Assembly (NCBI RefSeq): GCF_009759665.1
Contig: NZ_WQNE01000010.1
Location: 124,001 to 188,000 of the forward strand
Origin: Bradyrhizobium cajani
GTDB taxonomy: Bacteria > Pseudomonadota > Alphaproteobacteria > Rhizobiales > Xanthobacteraceae
DNA: 64,000 nt
Direction: 5' to 3'
Position numbers and translations under genes: made by a program. Every line of letters begins with the position of its first letter. Positions within the stretch are counted from its first letter, which is position 1. The notes below the pieces were generated by a model that was not told the DNA's origin, searched no databases, and was given only the letters and a program-made list of their open reading frames with translations. Positions 36,101 to 43,195 of the stretch are shown one piece after another.

Positions 36101-36630
36101 TCGCCACCGCCATGGCCAATCGCGCCCAGCCGGACGCCGACCGCATCATCGGTCCGTTCGAGAACACGGTGGTCATCAGAACCCGAATCACGCCCGAACT
36201 GTCGTTCGCGCAGGCCCTGGCGCGGGTGCGCCAGAGCGTGGTGGACGCGCATGCGCGGCAGGAGCTGCCGTTCAACATCCTGGCCGACCATCTGGAAGAG
36301 GAGGGAATCGATCCCGCCTCGCTGCTCCAGGTCTATTTCACCCTGCAAAATCCGCTCCGCCAGCCACTCGATCTGCCTGACGTCACGGTCGAATCGACCG
36401 GCAACATCGCACGCGAAGGCCAGCCGGTGCTGCAGATCGACCAGACCTGGCTGTCGCTGATGCTCAAGGAGCGCCCGACCGGAATCACCGGATCATGCAG
36501 TTACAAGGGCGAACTGCTGGACGGTCCTATGGTCGCAGACTGGATGAAGGACCTCGTAGCGCTGCTGGGCGGGGCCGTGATTCAACCCAACATGCCGCTG
36601 GGCCGTTTGCTCGATCGCAAAGCGGCATGA
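30181..36630 (+). CDS. Nonribosomal peptide synthetase, A-PCP-C-A-PCP-C
   Basis: Synthetase of 2149 residues. A1 (about 25-515) resembles oxalate-CoA ligase/acyl-CoA synthetases (TSGTAARPK ending at K196; GGQKVSPLEVEEVL). PCP1 has its pantetheine Ser in LGADSL (S570). C1 has HHLVTDG (761-767). A2 (about 1110-1600) has TSGSSGAPKG (1241-1250) and an intact catalytic Lys in HGKLDR (K1585). PCP2 is LGGHSL (S1642). C2 has HHAIADG (1843-1849). There is no thioesterase or reductase. By homology to GrsA, the A2 pocket is V1286, I1287, W1290, E1329, I1358, T1360, A1384, D1392, D1393, K1585. Val in the first position replaces the Asp that binds an alpha-amino group. The final C domain may release the product onto a free amine. 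The start follows an AAAAGGGA site. Confidence 0.9.
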   Translation: MALSDITSAVGEGSERAGAETKSFAHIGGLLDVHARKTPAAPALLAPGRPALSYGALGELTQRLVRILRGLGIDPADRIAVALPRGADSALALIAVASSCACIPVNPDLTADELQRYFSELKLTALVTRADMNSASRDVARALDVAVIDFVPGPQNDLGGCTFIGPAVGPAITGGASRGDDDAFILLTSGTAARPKMVPLTHRNVCLSATNAGRVLSLTSHDRLLNVLPLFHAHGLISGLLTALAAGSSVICTDGFDASSFFGWMRELQPTWYTAVPTIHRALLTAAEANPDRARSSSLRVIRSASASLAPAILEGLEATFGVPVLETYGMTEAASQIAANPFELRKIGSVGRAAGPEIAIMDEAGRVLANGAHGEIMLRGPNMSRGYYNDEAATRAAFRNGWFRTGDLGYLDPDGYLFIVGRIKDVINRGGQKVSPLEVEEVLLGHPAVLEAGVFAVPHRKLGENVAAVVVLRPDSGASSDQLRQFARKRLAAYKVPSLIRSVAALPKGASGKVKRNALTELIATAEESDETRLPRNALETQLAAIWADLLELPQVGVDQDIFALGADSLAVTQMRSRLRDRFNVDFSFEDIFDCATVTALAARLETAATHRAAALPAWRQAAASEAGAPLSFQQQRMYVLSRLDSTGYNYNVVEVAMIGGQIDAAALRAGLAAICRRHEVLRSVFVEHQGEPQQRVLQSHPHFERIRLKPCAADRRAAVIRREALKLAQYPFDLAREPPLKVTLLSFDKSSHALVVNVHHLVTDGWSQRLFWEELAAHYAAARKTSATPLPSPAFQYRDFALWQQGWAQTPAVKEQLDYWRTQLDGVTTLPLRTDRPRPAAWSGHGARHYLEFSKTLSADLRALSQNQGVTPFMTLLAAFQCLLFRHTSHEDVAIGSLIANRNQIESERLIGLFANTLILRNDLSGDPTFGEVLRRVRQVTLDAYRNQDLPIEEVLRALQVARRSDGNPLFRIMFILQNASIEAARFPGLSLRRIEVDPRVARFDITLELVEADGRFSGFFEYATDLFDAATIEDMAAQFKTLLKAVIADPEQRISRLQLLTEAERRQLLAQGHGVPANFTARGNLSERFDRQARATPNAIAVSDGHASLSYRELARRSQAIARWLAREGVGAETVVALLAERGPDLLAAMIAVQRVGAAFLNLDPDQPPARLTTILGSSCARVLLTGRVQSVMVDTLLEPLVERIRVAELEDAITPGTTRPARAARRTPSSLAYLVYTSGSSGAPKGVMIEQRGLSNHLAALISELGLSARDVIAQTAPQSFVISVWQFLAGPMVGARVHVCDNATVQDPVLLAREIAREAITVLEIVPSLLRVILDRMDEAPIQRAFAKLRLLISTGEPLPVELCHAWFARCPKVPLINAYGASECSDDVSLHRLTKAPAETTTNVPIGAPLPNTQLYVLDANLQPQPVGVVGELCIGGAGVGRGYVNDPAQSRQRFLPDPFTRQAGTRLYRSGDLARRRADGTIECLGRADHQVKIRGYRIELKEIEHALADHPGVRAGIVEPRREAGGDVRLIAHIVATSGSRISASELREFLKRRLPEHAIPSAFLFLDQVPLNAHGKLDRSALLAPAQQEASGADAAVPARRFTEKVLSDIWIDLLKVESLGVTDNFFDLGGHSLLAGQVMARIARALGVSLPIKTIFEAPTIDELARRVDEAVAAKPRKSAASMPRRARSGPPTLSIAQDQMMRIQRNLPGLPLFNLPFAFHLQGPLDTASLAQAFDDIVRRHESLRTGFGWRSEEPVSLVAAPGPLGPVLTVETIGNGRPHHNKRRKALELRKVNLLIEQETYAPFDAARPPLLRARLLRLHAEDHVLLLTLHHAIADGWSIGVLFEELSGRYAVLAGYPSVPLPKLPPAFSDVARWQRWWCGTDAARRQAADWTANLRGATPLFDGKSSPGASTGYHPVSLERELISRLTAFAGQQSATLFMCLLTGLKTLLLARTGRTDISIATAMANRAQPDADRIIGPFENTVVIRTRITPELSFAQALARVRQSVVDAHARQELPFNILADHLEEEGIDPASLLQVYFTLQNPLRQPLDLPDVTVESTGNIAREGQPVLQIDQTWLSLMLKERPTGITGSCSYKGELLDGPMVADWMKDLVALLGGAVIQPNMPLGRLLDRKAA

Positions 36631-36770
36631 CCGGCCGTACGGCTCGGGCGAATACGGGTTCACTCGCCAAAGCTGTGAATGACCAAGTTGCGCCTTGATT
36701 CTTTGGCGTCATCGCGCAAGATTATTCCCGTCTTTTGAGTGGACGATTATTTTTGACCCGGGGGAGTGTT

Positions 36771-36944
36771 ATGGGTTTCATCAAATTTACCAAGGGCACC
36801 TCGTTAAGCCCCAAGGACCGCAAGGCCCTGCAAAAATTGCTGAACTTCGAGAAGAAGAAGCTCCAGACCGCTTTGAAGGACGTCGACGCCAGCCTTTCGG
36901 TGCTGGGCGTGACGAAGAAGGCCAAGAAGAAAAAGAAGAAGTAA
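36771..36944 (+). CDS. Lysine-rich small protein in the NRPS locus
   Basis: Fifty-seven residues, MGFIKFTKGTSLSPKDRKAL..., ending in a run of Lys (VTKKAKKKKKK). ATG 36771 is preceded by GGGGGAG at good spacing, which supports translation. The middle (LQKLLNFEKKKLQTALKDV) is amphipathic helix. No signal peptide and no known domain. It lies 140 bases after the synthetase and 234 before the PPTase, on the same strand. It could be a nucleic-acid-binding or carrier-interacting protein; a role as acceptor for the synthetase is speculation. Confidence 0.6.
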   Translation: MGFIKFTKGTSLSPKDRKALQKLLNFEKKKLQTALKDVDASLSVLGVTKKAKKKKKK

Positions 36945-37178
36945 GGCTCGTCGGCCGGGACGCCGCACGAATCCTCTCACTTCGCCTTTCGGACATGGGC
37001 CGCTCGCCTGTCGAGCTGGGGTCTCGCACAAGCTTGCGCCTGTAAACCGGCCTCCAAATCGACAAGAATTTGCCCGGGTGGACCGCTAACAACGGTCCGC
37101 TCAGTTGATTCTTGCTCCAGTTGATTCTTCCGTCCGGACCGGGGATCCAGCCTCGGCCAGACGCCAAAGGCCCGATTG

Positions 37179-37910
37179 ATGGCAGACGACAGAATTGAAT
37201 TGTTTGTCGGACTGATCGAGACCATTGACGCGCCGGGCGCAATCGATGCGTGCCGACGTCTGCTCTCCGTCGACGAACGAGTCCGCGCCGACCGTTTCAT
37301 GCTCGAGCGGCATCGGCGGCAGTATATTTTCGCCCATGCCATGCTGCGCCTGGCGCTGTCGCGGGTCGCCCCCAACGTTGCGCCCTCCGACTGGTCCTTT
37401 GCCGCCGGCAGTTACGGGCGACCGTTCATCACGGCGCCTGCGACCTCGACTGCGCTGCATTTCAGCCTGTCGCATGCCGACGGCTGCGTCGCCTGCATCG
37501 TGTCGAGACACGAAGCCGTCGGCGTCGATGTCGAAACCGTGTCGCGGCGGGTGGCGCCGCTATCCACCGCACTTCGCTTCTTTGCGCCGGAAGAGGTCGA
37601 GACGCTGCGCGGACTGCCGGAGCCCGCTGCGATCGAGCGCTTCTTCGACTACTGGACGCTCAAGGAGGCCTATCTGAAGGCCAGGGGCTTTGGCCTCAAT
37701 CTGCCGCTCGACGCCTTCGCGATGCAGGTGTCGCGCGAGGCGATCGAGATCAGCTTCAAGCCGGATATCGCCGACGATCCGCAAGGCTGGCGCTTCTCGC
37801 TGTGCTCGCCGTCCCCCTCGCATCGCCTCGCGATCGCCGACGGCTCCCGTGCAGCCGGCGGCCTTCCCATCAGCCGCAATGCCTGGCCGCTTCAGGAAGC
37901 GGCTGAATGA
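37179..37910 (+). CDS. 4'-phosphopantetheinyl transferase, Sfp/Gsp type
   Basis: Enzyme of 243 residues that activates carrier proteins by attaching phosphopantetheine from CoA to the conserved Ser. Metal and catalytic motifs are VGVDVE (D117, E119) and FDYWTLKEAYLKARG (E163, K167). The SLSH segment near residue 98 also fits. It clearly serves PCP1 and PCP2 of the synthetase, encoded just upstream on the same strand. ATG 37179 is used; a TTG one codon earlier is also possible. Confidence 0.9.
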   Translation: MADDRIELFVGLIETIDAPGAIDACRRLLSVDERVRADRFMLERHRRQYIFAHAMLRLALSRVAPNVAPSDWSFAAGSYGRPFITAPATSTALHFSLSHADGCVACIVSRHEAVGVDVETVSRRVAPLSTALRFFAPEEVETLRGLPEPAAIERFFDYWTLKEAYLKARGFGLNLPLDAFAMQVSREAIEISFKPDIADDPQGWRFSLCSPSPSHRLAIADGSRAAGGLPISRNAWPLQEAAE

Positions 37911-37964
37911 GGTCGGCGAGCTGACGCCGGTGGCGCAGTTCGTCAATGCGACGAGAGGCGAAGA

Positions 37965-38990
37965 TCAGCGGGCCTCTTCGAACCCCGCCAGCACCGAGGT
38001 CAGGTTCGCGCCCAGAATGTCCGAGAGATAACCGCCCTCCTGCACGAACACGGTCGGCAGGCCCATCTTCGCGATGGCCTGGCCGATGCGGCGGAAGCCC
38101 GGCGTGGTGACGGCGAGGCCGCGCAGCGGATCATGCTCGGAGGCATCTAGGCCGAGCGCGATGACGAGAGCTCCGGGCGCAAAGGATTCGATCGCCTTGC
38201 GTGCGACCTCCATCGCCTGGATATAACCGTCGTCGCCGGTGCCGATGGCGAGGGGGATGTTGAGATTGGTGCCGAGCCCCTCGCCCTCGCCGCGCTCATG
38301 GGCGTAGCCCCACACGTACGGGTAGTACGCGACCGGATCGGCATGGATCGAGATCGTGTAGACGTCCGGCCGCGCGTAGAAGATTCCTTGCGTGCCGTTG
38401 CCGTGATGGACGTCGACATCGAGGATGACGACGCGCTCGTGCTTCTGCCGCAGATGCGCCGCCGCGATCGCACTGTTGTTGAGGAAGCAGAAGCCGCCGG
38501 CCATGTCGCGATAGGCGTGATGGCCGGGCGGACGACAGAGCGCGTAGGTTGCGTCCTCGCCGTCCATCACCATCTGCGCCGCGGTGACCGCAACGTCCGT
38601 CGCGGCGCAAGCGGCGGCCCAGGTGCCCGGGCCGATCGGCGCCGCGGTGTCGGCGGTGTGCCAGCCGAGCTTGCCGACGATATGCGTCGGATAGGTCGCG
38701 GCGTGGCGCACGGGATGGATGTTGCCGATCATCTCCGGACCGGAATCGCCGAGCGCGGTCCAGGCGTCCCAGGCTTCGCTTAGGAACGACAGATATTCCG
38801 GACTGTGGATGCGCGCGCGAGGCCCCTGCCCGAATGTCGTCGACTCGACCAGTTGATGCTTGCCGTCCTTCAGTCCCTTAAGCAGGCGGTCGGCGCGCTC
38901 GGGCTGCTCGGTGGTGCGCTTGACGACACCGCGAACCAGGAAGAATTGCGGATCGTGGCCGCGATGCAGTTCGGTATGGACGGCTTTCAC
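37965..38990 (-). CDS. Histone deacetylase family protein, acetylpolyamine amidohydrolase-like
   Basis: Zinc amidohydrolase of 341 residues. Active-site motifs: RPPGHHA, with the tandem His, GGFCFLNN, DVDVHHGNGTQ with metal Asp and His, and LGLDASEHDPL. Length and the HPVRHAATYPTHIVGKLGWHT region resemble bacterial acetylpolyamine amidohydrolases (AphA), which release polyamines from acetyl forms. The substrate is inferred. It converges on the PPTase gene and lies close to other likely polyamine genes. Confidence 0.85.
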   Translation of the reverse strand: MKAVHTELHRGHDPQFFLVRGVVKRTTEQPERADRLLKGLKDGKHQLVESTTFGQGPRARIHSPEYLSFLSEAWDAWTALGDSGPEMIGNIHPVRHAATYPTHIVGKLGWHTADTAAPIGPGTWAAACAATDVAVTAAQMVMDGEDATYALCRPPGHHAYRDMAGGFCFLNNSAIAAAHLRQKHERVVILDVDVHHGNGTQGIFYARPDVYTISIHADPVAYYPYVWGYAHERGEGEGLGTNLNIPLAIGTGDDGYIQAMEVARKAIESFAPGALVIALGLDASEHDPLRGLAVTTPGFRRIGQAIAKMGLPTVFVQEGGYLSDILGANLTSVLAGFEEAR

Positions 38991-39120
38991 TCAAACACTC
39001 CGTGGTCGGTGCCACAGATGTCTTGATCCCCGTGGCGGCCAGATGCAAGCAAGAAGAATGCCGCTCCTGTCGCACCGCCCTGCGCCGGAAGCAGATCGGC
39101 CCTCTGTTTCTCTTTTATTT

Positions 39121-39217
39121 GAGCATGATCTCCGCGCAAACGCGTTCCGCGTTTGTCGCGAGGGAAAACCGCTGCACACTTTGCGCTAACGCGGCCCTTC
39201 GGGTCCGGATCATGCTC
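39121..39217. repeat. Palindromic intergenic repeat (GAGCATGATC type)
   Basis: GAGCATGATC at 39121-39130 pairs with GATCATGCTC at 39208-39217, and an inner hairpin CAAACGCG/CGCGTTTG lies at 39137-39155. The right end touches the stop codon of the neighbouring SMP-30-like gene. This looks like one of the common Bradyrhizobiaceae repeat families. Confidence 0.65.
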
Positions 39218-40155
39218 TAGCAGCGCCCGCGCTGGAGGCAGTGCTCGCGGCCCTGCTGGTCGGTGCGGAAGGACTCGATGAATCCGCCCTGGCGCTGGGT
39301 GACGAAGACGGTCTTGCCGTCGCTGCCGCCGAAGGCGAGGTTGGTCGGCTCCTTGGCTTTCAGCGTGATCTCCCGCTCGACGGCGCCATTGGGCTTCATC
39401 AGCGCGATGGTGCCCTTGAGAATGCGCGCGACGTAGAGGCGACCGGCCACGTCCGTGCGCAGGCCGTCGACGGTGTCGGGCTGAAACGCCTTGACGAGCT
39501 TTGCGCCGGTAAGCTCGTTGCCCTTGATCGTGTAGGACCAGATCTGGCCGTTGCTGGACTCCCCGACATAGAGCGTCTTGCCGTCGGGGCTGAGATCGAT
39601 GCCGTTGGTGGTGCCCATCGCGCGTGGCGCCGACATGATCTGCCCCTGCACCGAGCCGTCTGCGGCTCTCGCGATGCGCCAGATGTGGCCCTCGCGTCCT
39701 TTCCAGTTCGGATCGCTCGCGTAGATCGTGCCGTCGCGCGCGATCGTGATGTCGTTGGGCTGATTCATCTCATCGGAATGAAACCAGACGGCCGGCGCGG
39801 TGCTTCCCCTCGGAACGGTGAAGACGTTGTGCTTCTTGTAGTCGGCAATGAACATCGCGCCACTCCGATCGAAACGGATCGCGTTGCCGACGCTGCCTTC
39901 GGGGAGTGTCGTGAACAGCTCCGAAGCCGCACCGCCCGCGGGCAACCTGCCGATGGTGCCGGGCTTGCCGAGATTGACGACGAACAGGTTGCCGTCGAGA
40001 TCGGCGGCAGGCCCTTCGATGCCGAAGGTGTATTCGCCCGCGGGCGTCACCTGCACGCTTTCGAACAGTTTCGTGTCGGCAGCTGCCGGCAGGGTCGCGA
40101 TGAGCAAGATGCTACTGCACAGGCACCAGAAATTCCTGCCGGATGTAATAGCCAT
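39217..40155 (-). CDS. SMP-30/gluconolactonase-like beta-propeller, secreted
   Basis: Protein of 312 residues with a hydrophobic signal (CLCSSILLIATLPAAAD) and a six-bladed propeller pattern. Repeats such as FGIEGPAADLDGNLFVVN, NDITIARDGTIYASD and TNGIDLSPDGKTLYV are the typical calcium-binding blades of SMP-30/gluconolactonase proteins. Likely periplasmic lactonase or sugar-sensing protein. The gene start lies 44 bases inside the preceding gene, so the two are coupled. Its TAG stop sits at the edge of a palindromic repeat, so a longer ancestral C-terminus is possible. Confidence 0.8.
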   Translation of the reverse strand: MAITSGRNFWCLCSSILLIATLPAAADTKLFESVQVTPAGEYTFGIEGPAADLDGNLFVVNLGKPGTIGRLPAGGAASELFTTLPEGSVGNAIRFDRSGAMFIADYKKHNVFTVPRGSTAPAVWFHSDEMNQPNDITIARDGTIYASDPNWKGREGHIWRIARAADGSVQGQIMSAPRAMGTTNGIDLSPDGKTLYVGESSNGQIWSYTIKGNELTGAKLVKAFQPDTVDGLRTDVAGRLYVARILKGTIALMKPNGAVEREITLKAKEPTNLAFGGSDGKTVFVTQRQGGFIESFRTDQQGREHCLQRGRC

Positions 40156-42223
40156 CGTCGTCGGTGCACTCGCCGTTCAGATAGGGATCGGCCGGCCGGA
40201 AGAATCGGCTGAAGCCGGGTTTGTCTACAGCCTTCCTTTGTGTCACGACGACGACCTTGGCGGCCGGTATTTCGCCGCATTCCCTGCCCGCCTTGCCGTA
40301 GAATTTTCGCTGCGGCGGGCCGGACTTGATCCGCATCCGCGTGCCCGGAACCATTTTCGCCACCAGCAGATCCGCGGTGTCGAGCAGGTGCGCGTAACCG
40401 GGCTCGGTCTTCGGCAGGCTCTCGCCGCCCGGCGGCATCAGCTTCTCCGCGCCTGACCCACGAAGCCGCGTCCGCAGCATGCCGGAGTCGGGATCGCCCG
40501 GATAGATCCAGCCGTCCTGCGACAGCATGAAGCGGAGCGCGGTGACGTCCTTGTCCGCGTCCGATTGCCCGGCCTTCAGGCCGAAATCCGAATGGCAGCC
40601 GACGCAATGCTTTTCGACCAGACCCTTGCGCAGCGTGGTGAGCCGGATGCGGTTCTGCGCGTCGCTCGCGACGAACGCCGCGAGCTGGTCGATCAATGCC
40701 TGGCTGCGCGTGTCGCAGGCCAGCGGCTGCGGCGGATCGCCTGCGGCGCGGTCGATCCGGATCACGGTCTTGTTCTTGTCCTCGACCAGCCAGATCGCGC
40801 CATCCTCCGCGACCGTCATGCCGACAGGGGCGCCTTGCGGCCGCGCGCCGTTGACGCGGTGCCAGCCCGCGATCAGCTCCTCGAACGGCGCGGCAGCCAC
40901 CTCGCCGGCGTCGGTGCGAAAGCTGCGTGTCGGCTCGGCCGCGCAACTGACGTGATAGCGCACCGGCGCCGGGCTCAGTCTGGGGAAGCCGTGGTCGTCG
41001 ACGTCGTAGACGAGGACGCGGCTGCCGGTCGGGCGATAGCCGTGCAGGCCGACCAGCAGCTTGCCCTCCAGCTCCGGGAATCTGGTGCCGTGATAATAGA
41101 GCATCGCGAGCGGCGCGCCATGCGGCGGCAGCAGCGAGAACGGCGGCTTGTAGAGCGCATTGGCAGTGCAGAGCGACTTGTAGGCTCCCGATTGCAGCAC
41201 GCTCCTGAACTCGGGACTTGGCGTCGACACATCGTAGCAATAGGGCCAGCCATAATGCCTGCCCTGCTCGATCGCGTTGATCTCCTCGTTCGGCTTGAAG
41301 ATGTCGGGCAGGTCGCGGCCGTTCTCGCCTTGCAGGAAGGCATAGCCGGCATCGGGGAAGTTCGGATGCAGCGCCAGCGCCATCGAGTTGCGCAAGCCGC
41401 GCGCATAGACGGTGTGCGGCGGATCGGTATCGCCAGGCTTCAGCGCCGGAAAGACGCCGCCCGGAGGCGGCGTGAACAGCCAGATCGCGGCCATTGCCGA
41501 AGCGCCCTCCGCCGGCGCACAGGGCTTCGTGATCGGCGCCGGCGTGATGCAGTCGTCGTTGTGCGAGCCGACGTTGACGAACAGCCGCCCGTTCCTGTCA
41601 AAGACAAACTGCTTGAGCGGATGCGCGCCCTCATCGAGCCTGGTGCCGTCGGGCAGCGTGATCCGGCGTCCCGGCATGTGACGGATGATGGTCTCGACCG
41701 TGCTCCGCGGGTTCTCGGCGAGCGGATCGAACCGGAAGATCGTCTCGGCGGTCGAGGCGTACAGCTTCCTGTCCGGACCGATCACGAGACCGAACGGATA
41801 TTCGATTCCCGTCAGCAATTCCTTGAACCGCTGGCCCTGGGGCGCGTGCGGATCGAGCAGCAGCATCCGGCCGTCGGTATGGCCCCAGCCGCCCATGTCG
41901 GCCACGACGAACAGGTCGCGCCCCGGCAGCTGGACGATCGAGCGCGGAAACTTGAGATGATCTTCCTCGCTGGCGACGAGGCCGGCGCAAAATCCCGCCT
42001 CCATGCCGATCTGGACTCTGGGAAAGGCCAGATCGCCGCTGCCGCAGGTGTCCGGGCCGACCGCATAGCCGCTTTTCCTCACCGGTTCGGAGGGGGCTCC
42101 CGAGACAAGGCCGAACAGTGCCCCGGCGATGACCGCCGCAAACAGGCGCAGGCGTCGGTATTCGCGCCAGACTGTGAGGTGATTCACGGCAGCCCCCGGA
42201 CTTTCCAGCAAAACTTGTTCCAT
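40112..42223 (-). CDS. Sorbosone-dehydrogenase-like beta-propeller with c-type haem motif
   Basis: Protein of 703 residues. The N-terminus has a membrane or signal segment (LFAAVIAGALFGLVSGA). The middle resembles PQQ-dependent sugar/L-sorbosone dehydrogenases (propeller blades such as RDLFVVADMGGWG, LYASTAETIFRFD). At about residue 560, a CxxCH motif (KHCVGCHSD) marks a covalent haem, so electrons can leave to the respiratory chain. The extra C-terminal part has four Cys and no family I know. ATG 42223 could be replaced by an internal GTG. The product would be a periplasmic oxidase for a sugar or aldehyde; the substrate is unknown. Confidence 0.75.
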   Translation of the reverse strand: MEQVLLESPGAAVNHLTVWREYRRLRLFAAVIAGALFGLVSGAPSEPVRKSGYAVGPDTCGSGDLAFPRVQIGMEAGFCAGLVASEEDHLKFPRSIVQLPGRDLFVVADMGGWGHTDGRMLLLDPHAPQGQRFKELLTGIEYPFGLVIGPDRKLYASTAETIFRFDPLAENPRSTVETIIRHMPGRRITLPDGTRLDEGAHPLKQFVFDRNGRLFVNVGSHNDDCITPAPITKPCAPAEGASAMAAIWLFTPPPGGVFPALKPGDTDPPHTVYARGLRNSMALALHPNFPDAGYAFLQGENGRDLPDIFKPNEEINAIEQGRHYGWPYCYDVSTPSPEFRSVLQSGAYKSLCTANALYKPPFSLLPPHGAPLAMLYYHGTRFPELEGKLLVGLHGYRPTGSRVLVYDVDDHGFPRLSPAPVRYHVSCAAEPTRSFRTDAGEVAAAPFEELIAGWHRVNGARPQGAPVGMTVAEDGAIWLVEDKNKTVIRIDRAAGDPPQPLACDTRSQALIDQLAAFVASDAQNRIRLTTLRKGLVEKHCVGCHSDFGLKAGQSDADKDVTALRFMLSQDGWIYPGDPDSGMLRTRLRGSGAEKLMPPGGESLPKTEPGYAHLLDTADLLVAKMVPGTRMRIKSGPPQRKFYGKAGRECGEIPAAKVVVVTQRKAVDKPGFSRFFRPADPYLNGECTDDDGYYIRQEFLVPVQ

Positions 42224-42393
42224 GCCGCCCGAAAGCCGTCCAGTTGAACATCACCCCCCTGTGATCAAACCGGTGAGGGCCTTGGACCCGACCAATCTCC
42301 GTAAATTCCCTTACCGGGTCCGACCCGAATGTTTCGCGAATGCCTCGGGTGGTATCAGTTTGCCATCCCAATCGCGCCCTACAGGAGGCGTAT

Positions 42394-42627
42394 ATGGTCC
42401 AGGTCTACTTTCATTGCTCCAATACCGAGGGCACCCTGATCGATCGCTACGGCGCCGCCGTCGCCAACCTGACCGAGGCACGCGACCGCGCCGCCCAGAT
42501 CATGCGCTCGATGATCCTGACGCCCAGCAACGAAGACTGGCGCGACTGGGTGATCCATGTCAGCGACGACGACGGCGAGGAGATTTTCGATCTCCCCTTC
42601 ACCGCCATGCTCGGCAAGCCGCATTGA
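42394..42627 (+). CDS. DUF6894-family small protein
   Basis: Seventy-seven residues beginning MVQVYFHCSNTEGTLIDRYG, with D-E-A-R-D-R-A in the middle and a DDDGEEIFDLPF end: the general form of DUF6894 proteins, which are numerous in Bradyrhizobium and have no assigned function. AGGAGG ribosome site lies 8 bases before ATG 42394. It is followed nine bases later by another small gene. Confidence 0.75.
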   Translation: MVQVYFHCSNTEGTLIDRYGAAVANLTEARDRAAQIMRSMILTPSNEDWRDWVIHVSDDDGEEIFDLPFTAMLGKPH

Positions 42628-42636
42628 GGTGATGCC

Positions 42637-42813
42637 ATGTTGCTCGCTTCCCTGACCATGCTCCGCCAGCCCCTGAGCTTCGTCGCCACCAAATGGCAGC
42701 GGCTGATCCGGGTCGCCGGCGATCCCTACCGCCCCGAGCTTCACTACATGCGTGGACCCGGCCCGAAATGGCGCGCCAAGTATCAGGCCAGCCGGCTCGA
42801 CCGCTCACTCTGA
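42637..42813 (+). CDS. Small basic protein of unknown function
   Basis: Fifty-eight residues, MLLASLTMLRQPLSFVATKW... to ...ASRLDRSL. It begins nine bases after the DUF6894 stop and has GAGGTG six bases before ATG, so the two are probably co-translated. Tryptophans (W20, W45) and basic residues are spread along it. No domain recognised; no signal peptide. Confidence 0.5.
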   Translation: MLLASLTMLRQPLSFVATKWQRLIRVAGDPYRPELHYMRGPGPKWRAKYQASRLDRSL

Positions 42814-42850
42814 GCGCGGCCGCCGCTTTCCCGCCGACGGTTTCTCCACG

Positions 42851-42934
42851 CGTCATGCCCGGGCTTGTCCCGGGCATCTACGTTTTGGCCTCTGCGAATG
42901 CACGTGGATGGCCGGGACAAGCCCGGCCATGACG
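42851..42934. repeat. Long inverted repeat (CGTCATGCCCGGGC type)
   Basis: Left arm CGTCATGCCCGGGCTTGTCC begins at 42851 and its near-reverse complement GGACAAGCCCGGCCATGACG ends at 42934. The arms flank about 40 bases with GTGGAT near the right. It matches a repeat seen many times in Bradyrhizobium intergenic regions. Confidence 0.7.
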
Positions 42935-42947
42935 GCTCAGGAAAATC

Positions 42948-43052
42948 TCACCTGCCGGTGAACCTCGCCTTGCGCTGCTCGACAAAGGCGTTGCGGCCCT
43001 CGATGGCGTCGGCGCTCCTGCGCATGGTGGCTTGAAACCCGTCGAGCGCCAT
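42948..43052 (-). pseudogene. Remnant of an enoyl-CoA hydratase gene (C-terminal end)
   Basis: On the minus strand, an ATG at 43052 opens a frame of 34 residues ending RRSADAIEGRNAFVEQRKARFTGR, a typical C-terminus of an enoyl-CoA hydratase/isomerase. An in-frame stop lies just before the ATG and the preceding 140 bases show no further match. The rest of the gene has been lost. It sits beside a palindromic repeat. Confidence 0.6.
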
Positions 43053-43195
43053 CCCGCGCCTGTCTCACACCAGCCATGTCGCGGCTCCCTTTTGATGTTC
43101 TCATTGACTGCAATGTGCCATTGTCCGCGGGCTTCGCGAATTGCGGAGCTTCAGAGTTAGCGCGACGAAGCCACGACAGATATCAAGACGACATC

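Noticed and set aside
30181..36630. Possible thioesterase or reductase domain at the NRPS end
   Set aside because: Sequence after the last condensation motif ends about 300 residues later without a GxSxG serine or an NAD(P) site.
40565..42247. Open frame of 560 codons opposite the sorbosone-dehydrogenase-like gene
   Set aside because: No ribosome site, no motif; the minus-strand gene has propeller blades and a haem motif.
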